NCBI RefSeq assembly: GCF_019249655.2
Contig: NZ_CP137557.1
Location: forward strand, 3,815,001-3,879,000
Source: Segatella copri
Lineage (GTDB): Bacteria > Bacteroidota > Bacteroidia > Bacteroidales > Bacteroidaceae
Direction of reading: 5' to 3'
DNA: 64,000 bases
Shown: positions 24,493 through 33,949 of the stretch, piece after piece
Layout: every line of letters begins with the position of its first letter
Position numbering within the stretch: the first letter of the stretch is position 1
Program-made: the position numbers and the translations under genes
The notes under the pieces: model-generated
Told to the model about the DNA's origin: nothing
Database searches by the model: none
What the model saw: the letters and a program-made list of their open reading frames with translations, nothing else

Positions 24493-26367
24493 ATGAAGAA
24501 AATGGTATTCTCTTTGGCGCTCTTATTGGGAGGTGCCGGTAGCGTGTTGGCTCAGGTAAATGCAGATAAGGTGAATCATGCTGTGGCTCGTAACAGCAAG
24601 GTGAACCAGATGTTTGTTACCACCAATGCGGGAGATGTGAAATATTACAATACTGCCGACTTGGCCAGTGTGAAGTTTGAAGGCGACAAGGCTATCATCG
24701 CTCCGAAGGATGGAAGCGATAACGATGAGTATGATGCTTCTGTCAGAGAAATCAACTTTGCCAAGCGAGTGGAGCAGGGTGAGAACGGAGGCGTGGAGAA
24801 TCCTGCCGGCGTTGTGAAGATTACGGAGGCAAAGGCCTGGCTGGAGTCTGTTTATCTGAAGTGGGCTCCTTTCGAGGGAGCTTCTTCTTACAATGTATAT
24901 GTAGATGGCAAGAAAATTGATGCACAACTGATTCGTCAGTATGCTTCTTATTTCCGTGCCGATGTGCTCGGCTTGAAGGCGGGTTCCTATTCTGTAAAGG
25001 TGGTTCCTGTGGATGCTGCCGGTAAGGAGATGGCTGGTGCCAATACGGTTTCCAATCTCTTGGTAAAGAACTACAACCGTGAGGGCTTCGCTCATTTCAA
25101 TTTCGAGGGAATTGGTGCTTACAACAATGATGGTACATTGAAGTCGGATGCCAAGATTCTCTATATCACAGCAAGCACAGCCAAGACCGTATCTACAGAA
25201 GTCATCACCGGAGCCAAGAACAAGAAGCAAACCGTGAAAGGTTTGCAGGCAATCATCGATGCTTACCAGAAGGGATATGATACCACTCCTATTGCTTTCC
25301 GTATCATCGGCAAGGTGAGCCTGGCTGACCTGGATGGAATTTCAAGTTCTGCCGAGGGTTTGCAGATTAAGGGTAAGGCTGGCTATTCTACCATGAACAT
25401 GACCTTCGAGGGCGTGGGTGATGATGCCACCGTCTATGGCTTCGGCTTCCTGGTAAGAAATGCCAAGAGCGTGGAGTTCCGTAACTTCGCCATCATGCGT
25501 TGTCTCGACGATGCAATGTCGCTCGATACAAAGAATTCAAACATCTGGATTCACCACCTGGATTTGTTCTATGGCAGAAAAGGTAGTGCTGCCGACCAGG
25601 CAAAGGGAGATGGTACCGTGGATATCAAGGGCAACTCTAAGTATGTGACCGTGGCTTACAACCATTTCTGGGATAACGGTAAGTCTTCTATGTGTGGCAT
25701 GAAGAGCGAGACTGGTGAAAACTGGATTACCTATCACCACAACTGGTTTGACCATTCCGATTCCCGTCATGCCCGTGTACGTACCATGACCGTTCACATG
25801 TACAATAACTACTATCAGCATTGTGATGTATATGGCGTAGGAGCCACAACGGGTTCTAATATCTTTATGGAATCTAACTACTTTGATGCTGTGAAGCGTC
25901 CAATCATGAGCTCTCAGCAGGGCACCGATGCCAAGGGTTCAAAGGGAACCTTCTCTAGCGAGAATGGTGGTATGATCAAGGCGTATGGCAATGTGTTTGC
26001 CAACAAGCCAAGCGGCTTCAGCTATGTTACCTATGCATCCAACAATACCAGCTTCGATGCCTACGAGGTAGCCAGGGCTTCTGATCTGGTGCCTGCCAGC
26101 GTGAAGACTTTGGTGGGTGGTACTGCCTATAATAACTTCGATACCAACTCAAGCTTGATGTATGCACATACAGCTGATAACGCAGCCGATGTGCCAGCTA
26201 TCGTAGAAGGTTATTATGGCGCTGGTCGATTGAACCATGGCGACATCCACTTCGATATTCCAGATGAAACTGTAGTAACCAATGGTCATCAGCAGCCATT
26301 GCCAGCATTGGCAAGCATTCTCGATGCTTACAAGTCGGGTGTGGTAAAGGTATTTCTTCCATTATAA
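24493..26367 (+). CDS. Pectate lyase, polysaccharide lyase family 1
   Basis: 624 residues from ATG 24493; this start is preferred over ATG 24475 because it begins the signal peptide (MKKMVFSLALLLGGAGSVLA) and has AAGGAGG eight bases upstream. N-terminal small module, a fibronectin-like segment (ITEAKAWLESVYLKWAPFEGASSYNVYVDGK), then a right-handed parallel beta-helix. PL1 signatures: GDGTVDIKGNSKYVTVAYNHF, WITYHHNWFDHSDSRHARVR and VHMYNNYYQ, with the conserved Arg in the RHARVR strand. It cleaves polygalacturonate by beta-elimination, probably at the surface or in the periplasm. No C-terminal sorting tail is evident. Confidence 0.9.
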   Translation: MKKMVFSLALLLGGAGSVLAQVNADKVNHAVARNSKVNQMFVTTNAGDVKYYNTADLASVKFEGDKAIIAPKDGSDNDEYDASVREINFAKRVEQGENGGVENPAGVVKITEAKAWLESVYLKWAPFEGASSYNVYVDGKKIDAQLIRQYASYFRADVLGLKAGSYSVKVVPVDAAGKEMAGANTVSNLLVKNYNREGFAHFNFEGIGAYNNDGTLKSDAKILYITASTAKTVSTEVITGAKNKKQTVKGLQAIIDAYQKGYDTTPIAFRIIGKVSLADLDGISSSAEGLQIKGKAGYSTMNMTFEGVGDDATVYGFGFLVRNAKSVEFRNFAIMRCLDDAMSLDTKNSNIWIHHLDLFYGRKGSAADQAKGDGTVDIKGNSKYVTVAYNHFWDNGKSSMCGMKSETGENWITYHHNWFDHSDSRHARVRTMTVHMYNNYYQHCDVYGVGATTGSNIFMESNYFDAVKRPIMSSQQGTDAKGSKGTFSSENGGMIKAYGNVFANKPSGFSYVTYASNNTSFDAYEVARASDLVPASVKTLVGGTAYNNFDTNSSLMYAHTADNAADVPAIVEGYYGAGRLNHGDIHFDIPDETVVTNGHQQPLPALASILDAYKSGVVKVFLPL

Positions 26368-26373
26368 TATAAC

Positions 26374-26418
26374 AAAACGGACAAAAGCGGATATATTCCG
26401 TCTTCTTGTCCGTTTTTT
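26374..26418 (+). terminator. Terminator after the pectate lyase gene
   Basis: AAAACGGACAA (26374-26384) pairs with TTGTCCGTTTT (26406-26416), with an inner GCGGA/TCCGT stem and a T-run. Confidence 0.85.
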
Positions 26419-26464
26419 CTTTTCATTTGTCAAGTATCTGTCTAGCACTTTGCATTCTATTTCC

Positions 26465-26472
26465 TACTTTTG
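26465..26472 (+). promoter_or_regulatory. -7 promoter box for susC2
   Basis: TACTTTTG; it overlaps the TTG at which the frame first opens, so translation must start further down, at ATG 26575 (leader of about 95 bases). Confidence 0.65.
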
Positions 26473-26574
26473 CAACCGAAACAAATCGTTGTCACAAGCG
26501 ACTCCCATCGCTACCAGCAACGAAACAAATCATTCAATCATAATAAGAACCTGATTAATAAACAGCTAAGCAAA

Positions 26575-29544
26575 ATGAATGCAATCTTTAGAAAGTTTAG
26601 ACAGAGAAGTTTTCTTCTCGTAGCATTGTTGCTCATGGGATGTTTGCAGCTCCTGGCTCAAACCCGCACCGTCAAGGGTGTAGTAACAGATGCGCAGAAT
26701 GGTGAGGCTCTTATCGGCGCCACTGTCATGGTGGAAGGTGATAAGAGTGGTACGGTTACCGACTTTGACGGTAACTTCAGTCTTCAAGTACCTTCTTCAG
26801 CCAAGAAGGTGAAAATCTCCTATATAGGATATATCGACCAGGTGGTGGCTATATCTGATAATATGAAGGTGAATCTCGAATCGGATAGCAAGGCGCTTGC
26901 CGATGTCGTGGTCATCGGTTATGGTACTGCACGCAAGAGCGATCTGACGGGTTCCGTGGCTACGGTGAAGGCAAAGGACTTTAACAAGGGTCTCGTTTCT
27001 TCTCCAGAGCAGTTGATCAATGGTAAGGTTTCGGGTGTACAGATTATGTCCAACAGTGGTTCTGCTTCTGCAGGTAGTACCATCCGTGTGCGTGGTGGTG
27101 CATCTCTGAATGCCAGCAACGACCCGCTTATCGTGCTCGATGGTGTGCCATTGGAGCAGGGTGGTATCTCTGGTAACAGCAGCAACTTCCTCAGTATGAT
27201 CAACCCATCTGATATCGAAAGCATGACCGTGTTGAAGGATGCTTCTTCTACAGCCATCTATGGTTCCCGTGCCTCTAATGGTGTCATTATCATCACCACC
27301 AAGAAGGGACAGCAGGGCGGTTTGAAGGTGAACTTCAATACTACCAACAGTATGCAGACCCGTGCGCAGATGGTGGATATGCTGAGCCATGATGATTTCG
27401 TGAATGTCATCAATCAGTTTGGTACCGATAACCAGAAGTCATTGCTAGGCAATGCCAATACCGATTGGAACGATGAGGTTTATCGCACCGCTTTCGGTAC
27501 TGATAACAACCTCAGCTTGAGCGGAAGCATCGGCAAGTATTTGCCTTTCCGTGTTTCTGCCGGATATTACAACCAGAGCGGTCTGGTGCGCAAGGATAAT
27601 GTAGAGCGCTGGACAGGTAACGTGGTGTTGACTCCTAGCTTCTTCCAGGACCACCTGAAGTTGACCATCAACGCCAAGGGTACACTCAATAACAACTCAT
27701 TCAATAATGGTGGTGCCGTTTGGGCTGCCGCAACATTCAACCCAACCATCCCGGTTTATTCCGGCAACGACAAATATGGTGGCTATAATGAGGCACTCGA
27801 TGCTGATGGCTATCCTGTGAATGCGGGTGTGAGAAACCCACGCGGTTTGGTAGATCTTTATGATTCAAAGAGTAAGGTGAGCCGCTTCATCGGTTCGATG
27901 GATGTGGATTATAAGGTTCATTTCCTGCCAGACCTCAAGCTTCATGCCACCGTGGGTGCTGACTATGCCAAGGGCGACGGAACCATTCATGTTCCTGTCT
28001 ATGCTGCACAGTCATTCAACAAGGATGAGTCTCTGAGCGGTAGCGATTACAAGTATGGTCCTCAGAAGAATGAGAACCGTCTGCTTACCCTTTATGCTAA
28101 CTATGCGAAGTATTTCGAGAATATCAAGAGTAATGTTGATTTGACAGCTGGTTACGACTACCAGTACTGGAAGAGTACTACACCACTCTATTATACCAAG
28201 AGTGCAGCAGGTACAAACCTGTCAACCGTAAAGGCATCAGATTACCGTCATGTAATGTTGTCATATTACGGACGTGTCAACTATTCCTTCGATGGAAAGT
28301 ATCTCCTGACTGCTACAGTTCGTCGCGATGCATCTTCCCGTTTCTCTAAGGATACCCGCTGGGGTACTTTTCCATCTGTTGCTTTGGGCTGGACTTTGAC
28401 AGAAGAGCCTTGGTTGAAGAACCAGAAGGTACTTTCTAACTTGAAGCTCCGTGCCAGCTATGGTGTTACCGGTCAGCAGGAAGGCATCGGCAACTACAAC
28501 TATCTGCCGGTTTATACATACAGTGTGACAGGTGCCGAAGCGTTCATCAACGGACAGTATATCAATACTTACCGTCCTGAGGCATACGTAAAGAACCTGA
28601 AATGGGAGACAACAACCTCCTGGAACTTCGGTCTTGATTTCGGATTCCTGGATGGCCGTATCGGTGGTGCCATCGATTTCTATACCCGTAAGACCAAGGA
28701 CCTGTTGGCATCTGTACCAACAGCAGCAGGTTCCAACTTCTCGAAGACAATCCTTACCAACGTAGGTAATGTGGATAGCAAGGGTATCGAGGTTTCCCTG
28801 AATGCAACTCCTATCAAGACCAAGGACTGGGAGTGGAACCTGAGCTACAACTTTACCTGGCAGAATATGAAGGTGAAGAACCTTTCTTTGACTCCGGGTG
28901 GAAGTCAGACCAACGTGAAGGTAGGTCCATCTATCGATGCTTACCAGTTCCAGGTACTCTCAGAGGGATATGAGCCATACATGTTCTACGTATATCATCA
29001 GCTCTACGACCCAGAGACAGGCAAGCCAATCGAGGGCGCTTATGCCGATTTGAACAACGATGGCGAAATCAATGATGCCGACCTCTACCGTTATCATTCT
29101 CCTGCTCCTAAGTACATCATGGGCTTGAGTACATCTTTGAGATATAAGCAGTTGACTCTCGGTATGAGTTTCCGTGCCAACATCGACAACTACGTATATA
29201 ATGGCATGGGCATGAGCACTGGTGCTTGGGAGACCGTGAGCTACAACAACTCACAGCTCAACAACCTCAATACAAGTTTCCTGAAGACAGGCTTCAAGAC
29301 CCGTCAGTATCTCTCAGATTACTACGTAGAGAATGCTTCATTCCTGAAACTCGATAACCTGAGCCTGAGTTACAATGTAGGCAAGATCAACAAGTGGGCT
29401 TCACTCACCGTATCTGCGATGGTACAGAATGTATTCACCATTACCGGTTACTCAGGCACAGACCCTGAGGTGCCAAACGGAATGGACAACTCATTCTATC
29501 CACGTCCTCGCACCTATTCAGTAAGCCTTGGACTTCAGTTTTAG
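26575..29544 (+). CDS. SusC/RagA-family TonB-dependent outer-membrane transporter 2
   Basis: 989 residues from ATG 26575, which directly begins the signal peptide (MNAIFRKFRQRSFLLVALLL...LLAQ); the longer TTG start lies inside the promoter. Domains: carboxypeptidase-regulatory-like (TRTVKGVVTDAQNGEALIGATVMV), TonB-box and plug (LADVVVIGYGTARKSDLTGSVATV; IVLDGVPLEQGGISG; DIESMTVLKDASSTAIYGSRASNGVIIITTKKG), and a barrel ending SVSLGLQF. Its operon encodes a GH53 galactanase and GH2 galactosidase, so the substrate is probably beta-1,4-galactan oligosaccharides. Confidence 0.93.
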   Translation: MNAIFRKFRQRSFLLVALLLMGCLQLLAQTRTVKGVVTDAQNGEALIGATVMVEGDKSGTVTDFDGNFSLQVPSSAKKVKISYIGYIDQVVAISDNMKVNLESDSKALADVVVIGYGTARKSDLTGSVATVKAKDFNKGLVSSPEQLINGKVSGVQIMSNSGSASAGSTIRVRGGASLNASNDPLIVLDGVPLEQGGISGNSSNFLSMINPSDIESMTVLKDASSTAIYGSRASNGVIIITTKKGQQGGLKVNFNTTNSMQTRAQMVDMLSHDDFVNVINQFGTDNQKSLLGNANTDWNDEVYRTAFGTDNNLSLSGSIGKYLPFRVSAGYYNQSGLVRKDNVERWTGNVVLTPSFFQDHLKLTINAKGTLNNNSFNNGGAVWAAATFNPTIPVYSGNDKYGGYNEALDADGYPVNAGVRNPRGLVDLYDSKSKVSRFIGSMDVDYKVHFLPDLKLHATVGADYAKGDGTIHVPVYAAQSFNKDESLSGSDYKYGPQKNENRLLTLYANYAKYFENIKSNVDLTAGYDYQYWKSTTPLYYTKSAAGTNLSTVKASDYRHVMLSYYGRVNYSFDGKYLLTATVRRDASSRFSKDTRWGTFPSVALGWTLTEEPWLKNQKVLSNLKLRASYGVTGQQEGIGNYNYLPVYTYSVTGAEAFINGQYINTYRPEAYVKNLKWETTTSWNFGLDFGFLDGRIGGAIDFYTRKTKDLLASVPTAAGSNFSKTILTNVGNVDSKGIEVSLNATPIKTKDWEWNLSYNFTWQNMKVKNLSLTPGGSQTNVKVGPSIDAYQFQVLSEGYEPYMFYVYHQLYDPETGKPIEGAYADLNNDGEINDADLYRYHSPAPKYIMGLSTSLRYKQLTLGMSFRANIDNYVYNGMGMSTGAWETVSYNNSQLNNLNTSFLKTGFKTRQYLSDYYVENASFLKLDNLSLSYNVGKINKWASLTVSAMVQNVFTITGYSGTDPEVPNGMDNSFYPRPRTYSVSLGLQF

Positions 29545-29621
29545 TTAATAGTTGACAGTTAATAGTTAATAGATTGAGGCTTTTCTGATCATAAAGCTCA
29601 AAGTTCAACGTTCAAAGTACA
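29543..29621. repeat. Heptad repeat array between susC2 and susD2
   Basis: Two short arrays: AGTTAAT, AGTTGAC, AGTTAAT, AGTTAAT near 29545-29572, and AAAGCTC, AAAGTTC, AACGTTC, AAAGTAC at about 29594-29621. They fill most of the 84-base gap, leaving no room for a usual ribosome-binding site except just before 29629. Confidence 0.65.
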
Positions 29622-29628
29622 AATAACA

Positions 29629-31296
29629 ATGAAACTTAAGAATATATTATATAGTATGATGTTGGGAACAGCAGTGCTGAGCAGCACTACCAGCTGTGTA
29701 TCCGACCTCGACCAATATCCTCAGACGGAGACAACCTCTAAGGATGTTTATACCTCACTTGCCAATTACGAGGCAGTGCTGGGTAAGATTTATGCTGCCA
29801 TGGTGACCAGCGGTCAGGGCAAGGGTGGCGATAACAAGGATATGGAATCCGTGTTGAACAACGGTAGTGGTTTCGACTACATGCGTATGTTTATCAATAT
29901 GCAGGAGTGTGGTACCGATGAATTTGCCTCTACCTGGTTGACAGGTGAACAGACCACAGGCTTGACCTATCTCTCTTGGGATGCCAACGATGCCTGGGTA
30001 TCAGATATGTACTATCGCATCTATTACAACATCGCCCTCTGCAACGAGTTTCTCCGCAATGCCAATGGCACCAGCTTCTCGGGCGAGGATGAGGTGAAGA
30101 TAAAGGAGTATAAGGCAGAAGTCCGCTTCATGCGCGCCATGTTCTACTTCCATGCCCTCGATCTCTATCGCAATATTCCGATGGTGACAGAGAACGATCC
30201 TGTAGGCAGCTTTATTCCTCCTCGTTATACTCCGCAGCAGACTTTCGATTACATCGAGAGCGAGTTGAAGGATTGCGTAGGCGACATGCTTCCTGCATCC
30301 ACCTGTCCTTACGGCCAGGCTTCTCAGGGTGCCGCCTATACCTTGCTTGCCAAGCTTTATCTGAACAGCGAGGTTTATACCGGCGTAGCTAAGTATGCCG
30401 AGTGTAAGGAGGTCTGCGAGAAGGTAATGAATATGGGCTACTCTTTGGAGTCTGATTACAGCAAGCTCTTCAATGCCGATAATGACAAGCGTACCAACGA
30501 GATTATCTTTGCTTTGCCGGTAAGTGCAGAGCATACCGTAAGCTGGGGTTCATCTACTTATTTGGTTTGCGGACAGTTGAGTATGTCGAATGCCAATCAG
30601 AATGTTGCCGACTTCGGTGTTACCAATGGCTGGAGTGAGTTCCGCCTCCGTCCGGAGTTCGTGGATAAGTTTACCCAGACCGATATCGATGGCAATGGCG
30701 ACAAGCGCTGCAAGTTCTTTACCAACGGGCAGAGCAAGGATGTAACCAGCATGACCGATGAAGCCACCGGTTATCTCTCAGAGAAATGGAGCAACCTGAA
30801 GGATGATGGAACCATAGCATCCAATACAGCCAATGATGGTGTGGAAACCGATTTCCCTCTTTTCCGCTTGGCAGATGTTTATCTGATGTATGCTGAGTGC
30901 GTGGCTCGTACCCAGGGTGCAAGTTGGGATCCATGGCCAGAAGGAAAGACTGATGCTGCCGATCCTGAGGTCATCGCTTCCCGAAAGCAGGGAGCCATCT
31001 ATTGGATCAATCTCCTCCGCGAGCGTGCAGGTGCTTCTGATGTTTGGTCTAGCAATTTTGCCAATGACGATGCCTTCCTCCAGTTCATCCTCGATGAGCG
31101 AGCTCGTGAGCTTTATCATGAGGGCTATCGCCGCACCGACCTGATTCGCTTCGGCGAGTTTACCACTAGCAAGTATATCTGGCAGTGGAAGGGTGGCACC
31201 CACGATGGACAGGCTGTTGACAGCAAGTACAACATCTATCCAATCCCTAACACCGAGCTTACCGCCAATCCAAATCTTCATAACGACAACTATTAA
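29629..31296 (+). CDS. SusD/RagB-family surface glycan-binding lipoprotein 2
   Basis: 555 residues. Lipobox TTSC (Cys23). SusD features: IYYNIALCNEFLRNANG, YKAEVRFMRAMFYFHALDLYRNIPMVTE, QGAAYTLLAKLYLNSEVYTG, and the C-terminal LDERARELYHEGYRRTDLIRFGEFTTSKY with YPIPNTELTANPNL. Surface partner of SusC2. Twelve bases separate its stop from the SusE-like gene. Confidence 0.93.
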   Translation: MKLKNILYSMMLGTAVLSSTTSCVSDLDQYPQTETTSKDVYTSLANYEAVLGKIYAAMVTSGQGKGGDNKDMESVLNNGSGFDYMRMFINMQECGTDEFASTWLTGEQTTGLTYLSWDANDAWVSDMYYRIYYNIALCNEFLRNANGTSFSGEDEVKIKEYKAEVRFMRAMFYFHALDLYRNIPMVTENDPVGSFIPPRYTPQQTFDYIESELKDCVGDMLPASTCPYGQASQGAAYTLLAKLYLNSEVYTGVAKYAECKEVCEKVMNMGYSLESDYSKLFNADNDKRTNEIIFALPVSAEHTVSWGSSTYLVCGQLSMSNANQNVADFGVTNGWSEFRLRPEFVDKFTQTDIDGNGDKRCKFFTNGQSKDVTSMTDEATGYLSEKWSNLKDDGTIASNTANDGVETDFPLFRLADVYLMYAECVARTQGASWDPWPEGKTDAADPEVIASRKQGAIYWINLLRERAGASDVWSSNFANDDAFLQFILDERARELYHEGYRRTDLIRFGEFTTSKYIWQWKGGTHDGQAVDSKYNIYPIPNTELTANPNLHNDNY

Positions 31297-31308
31297 TAGG
31301 ATAAAAGA

Positions 31309-32700
31309 ATGAAAAAGATATTTAGAAACCTGATGATGCTTCTCTGCGCACTCACCGCTCTGGTGAGTTGCGACGAGAGTGGCGACAAGATATATCTGGA
31401 TGGCTTCAAGGCATCCAGTCTGATGGCATCGGTCAGCGATGTGGTGCTGTCTGTTGACAACAGTAAGGACATCGTTCTTTCGATGGCCTGGCAGAATCCC
31501 ACCTTGCTTTCGAGCGACGAGACCAAACCTGCGGGCAATGGTGTGTTGAAAACCTATCTGCAGGCATCTCCTTCAGAGAGCTTTGCTACGGTAAAGGAGT
31601 ATTCCGTAACCGATCTCTCCAAGGCTTTCACTGGTGCGGATCTCAATGCAGCTGCCAAGGATCTCGGTCTGACTGCAGGACAGAGTTCGCCTCTCTATTT
31701 CCGTATCAAGAGTCAGAAAGGTGCCAATCTTGATGCCGCTTACAGTAATGTCTGCCAGGTAAAGGTTACTCCATACCTTATTGATATGAGTTACATCAAT
31801 ATCCTGAATGAGAATAAGGATCAAGTTCTTACCAAACTCTATTCTCCTCATTCTGATGGAGTTTATGCCGGCTATATGACTGCTTCTTCTTGGTTCCACA
31901 TCTGGGGTAAGGAGAATGATGGAACCATTTGGGGTAATGTAGGACAGGATGGCCATGTGTATGAAATGGATAATACGGAGTCTGCATGGAACTTCTGGTT
32001 CCCTGGTCAGACAGGTATTTATTATACAGTGGTAGATACAAAGGCTAAGGAATTCAAGCCAACCTACATCAAGGCGATGCAGTTGAATGGTGAGGAAATG
32101 ACCTACGATGCTCCTAACTATGCTTGGGTGAAGGTGATTACAACCACAGCTGATAATACACCTATTAATATAGTAGCTACGGGTGCAGAGTACAGCAAGG
32201 CTACAGCTACAGACGATGCTGCAGCCGTAGTCAAGACCATGAACTATACGCTGGCTGATGGCAAGATGACTGATGCCGCAACTGCTGGCAGCGTGAACAT
32301 AGCCAAGGCGGGTACTTATACCATCACCGTAAAGGTAGGCGAGCACAGCGAACTGACTTACTCTATTGAAGCTGGTAATCAGACTGCTCCAGAACCAGAG
32401 GCTAGCAATACCCTCTGTATGTTCAGCACGGACGGTAACACCCTTCTTGCCGTGATGAACAAGGTGAGTGATGGCGTTTATACCTGTAAGTACAAACCAA
32501 CTGCTTGGGAGAACTTCCGATTCATCTACGTAGGTGAGAACAAGGACGACAAGCAGACCTGGTATGGTTCAGATCCAAGCGATCTCTTTAAATTGTCTAC
32601 AGCTAGTGATTGTTGGAACATTTGGTTCAAGGACGATGTAACTGGCGGCGAGGTTACTGTTACTGCCGACATCAACGCCATGACATGGAAATATGAATAA
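31309..32700 (+). CDS. SusE/SusF-like surface starch-binding-type lipoprotein
   Basis: 463 residues. Lipobox LVSC (Cys21). An N-terminal SusE domain of Ig-like form (about 35-150: VVLSVDNSKDIVLSMAWQNP, LYFRIKSQKGANLDAAYSNVCQVKVTPY) is followed by repeated carbohydrate-binding modules with W/Y-rich sites (SSWFHIWGKENDGTIWGNVG; SAWNFWFPGQTGIYYTVVD; WENFRFIYVG; DCWNIWFKDD). Expected to hold glycan at the cell surface for the SusCD complex. Encoded between susD2 and the galactanase. Confidence 0.88.
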   Translation: MKKIFRNLMMLLCALTALVSCDESGDKIYLDGFKASSLMASVSDVVLSVDNSKDIVLSMAWQNPTLLSSDETKPAGNGVLKTYLQASPSESFATVKEYSVTDLSKAFTGADLNAAAKDLGLTAGQSSPLYFRIKSQKGANLDAAYSNVCQVKVTPYLIDMSYINILNENKDQVLTKLYSPHSDGVYAGYMTASSWFHIWGKENDGTIWGNVGQDGHVYEMDNTESAWNFWFPGQTGIYYTVVDTKAKEFKPTYIKAMQLNGEEMTYDAPNYAWVKVITTTADNTPINIVATGAEYSKATATDDAAAVVKTMNYTLADGKMTDAATAGSVNIAKAGTYTITVKVGEHSELTYSIEAGNQTAPEPEASNTLCMFSTDGNTLLAVMNKVSDGVYTCKYKPTAWENFRFIYVGENKDDKQTWYGSDPSDLFKLSTASDCWNIWFKDDVTGGEVTVTADINAMTWKYE

Positions 32701-32707
32701 ATAATTC

Positions 32708-32766
32708 AGCTATCTTTGCAATATCTGATACGTAAAAGCGTTATTTAGAATAATGTAAAGATAGCT
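32708..32766. promoter_or_regulatory. Inverted repeat spanning a promoter-like box before the galactanase gene
   Basis: AGCTATCTTT (32708-32717) is exactly repeated in inverse at 32757-32766, 39 bases apart. The left arm includes TATCTTTG (32711-32718), a perfect -7 box, so the galactanase may have its own promoter. Confidence 0.45.
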
Positions 32767-32782
32767 ATAAACCCAAAGAACA

Positions 32783-33859
32783 ATGAAGAATATTTTAGGA
32801 AAAGCCATATTGCTGGCTTCAGCACTTTTGTTCTCTATCACGGGCACAAGTTGCAGCAATGAAGATAATGCTACTCCCGAAAAGGAGAAGACATACGATA
32901 TGAGCGGCTTCGCCAAGGGAGCCGATGTTAGTTGGCTCACCGAGATGGAGCAGAACGGAAAGAAATTCTATAACGCCAATGGTAAGGCAACCGAGTGCAT
33001 GGCGCTTCTCCGTGACCTCGGCATGAACTCCATCCGTCTTCGTGTATGGGTAAACCCTGATGGTGGATGGAACGGAAAGAATGATGTGGTGGCGAAGGCA
33101 TGGCGAGCTCAGCAGCTCGGTATGCGCCTGATGATTGACTTCCACTACTCTGATACTTGGGCAGACCCTTCCAAGCAGGGCGTTCCTGCTGCCTGGAAGA
33201 ACTATGACTTCAATCAGATGAAGCAGGCGGTTGCCGATCATACCAAGGATGTATTGAAAGCCTTGAAGGAAAGAGGCGTCAACGTAGAGTGGGTGCAGGT
33301 GGGTAACGAAACCACCGACGGCATGCTCTGGAATGATGCGGAGGGCGATGCTGCCCTGAAGGTAACAGGCCGTGCCTCTAAGAACATGGCTAACTTTGCC
33401 GCTTACATCAATGCCGGTTATGATGCCGTCAAGGCTGTTTATCCGGAGGCAAAGGTGATTGTGCACCTTGACAAGGGAAACAATCTGGGCCAGTATACCT
33501 GGATGTTTGATGGTCTGAAGCAGAAGGGCGCCAAGTGGGATGTCATCGGCATGTCGCTCTATCCTGACTGGATTACCGACCAGACCTGGGAGCAAGTATC
33601 TGATGCTTGTCTCAGCAACATCAAGACCCTTTCCGGTAAATACAACTGCGATGTCATCATCTCAGAGATTGGTATGGTCTGGGATTCAGAAAATGCCGCT
33701 CCATTCCTCAAGAAGATGGTGGATGGCTGCAAGGCTATCTCTACCTGCGAGGGCGTGTTCTACTGGGAGCCTGAGTGCTATGGCAAGTGGAATGGTTACG
33801 ACAAGGGAGCCTTCGACAACAGCGGTAAGCCAACCGCAGCTCTCGATGCCTTCAAGTAA
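32783..33859 (+). CDS. Arabinogalactan endo-beta-1,4-galactanase, GH53
   Basis: 358 residues. Lipobox GTSC (Cys24), so it is anchored, probably on the surface. GH53 (clan A barrel) sequence begins at FAKGADVSWLTEMEQNGKKF. Substrate-site motifs NSIRLRVWVNP and LMIDFHYSDTWADPSKQ are intact. The acid/base Glu176 (VQVGNET) and the nucleophile Glu295 (IISEIGMVW) are both present. It cuts beta-1,4-galactan side chains of type I arabinogalactan and rhamnogalacturonan I. Fourth gene of the susC2 operon, 82 bases after SusE. Confidence 0.94.
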   Translation: MKNILGKAILLASALLFSITGTSCSNEDNATPEKEKTYDMSGFAKGADVSWLTEMEQNGKKFYNANGKATECMALLRDLGMNSIRLRVWVNPDGGWNGKNDVVAKAWRAQQLGMRLMIDFHYSDTWADPSKQGVPAAWKNYDFNQMKQAVADHTKDVLKALKERGVNVEWVQVGNETTDGMLWNDAEGDAALKVTGRASKNMANFAAYINAGYDAVKAVYPEAKVIVHLDKGNNLGQYTWMFDGLKQKGAKWDVIGMSLYPDWITDQTWEQVSDACLSNIKTLSGKYNCDVIISEIGMVWDSENAAPFLKKMVDGCKAISTCEGVFYWEPECYGKWNGYDKGAFDNSGKPTAALDAFK

Positions 33860-33949
33860 TCGGGCAAGTTCGCTTTCTTCTTTTCTTTCGGGAGTGGTAA
33901 GAAGCGAAACTGAAAATAGAATATTGAACAAACTATAGAAATAATATAT

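Noticed and set aside
26470..26574. Longer start (TTG) of susC2
   Set aside because: It lies within the -7 box TACTTTTG; the ATG at 26575 directly starts a signal peptide.
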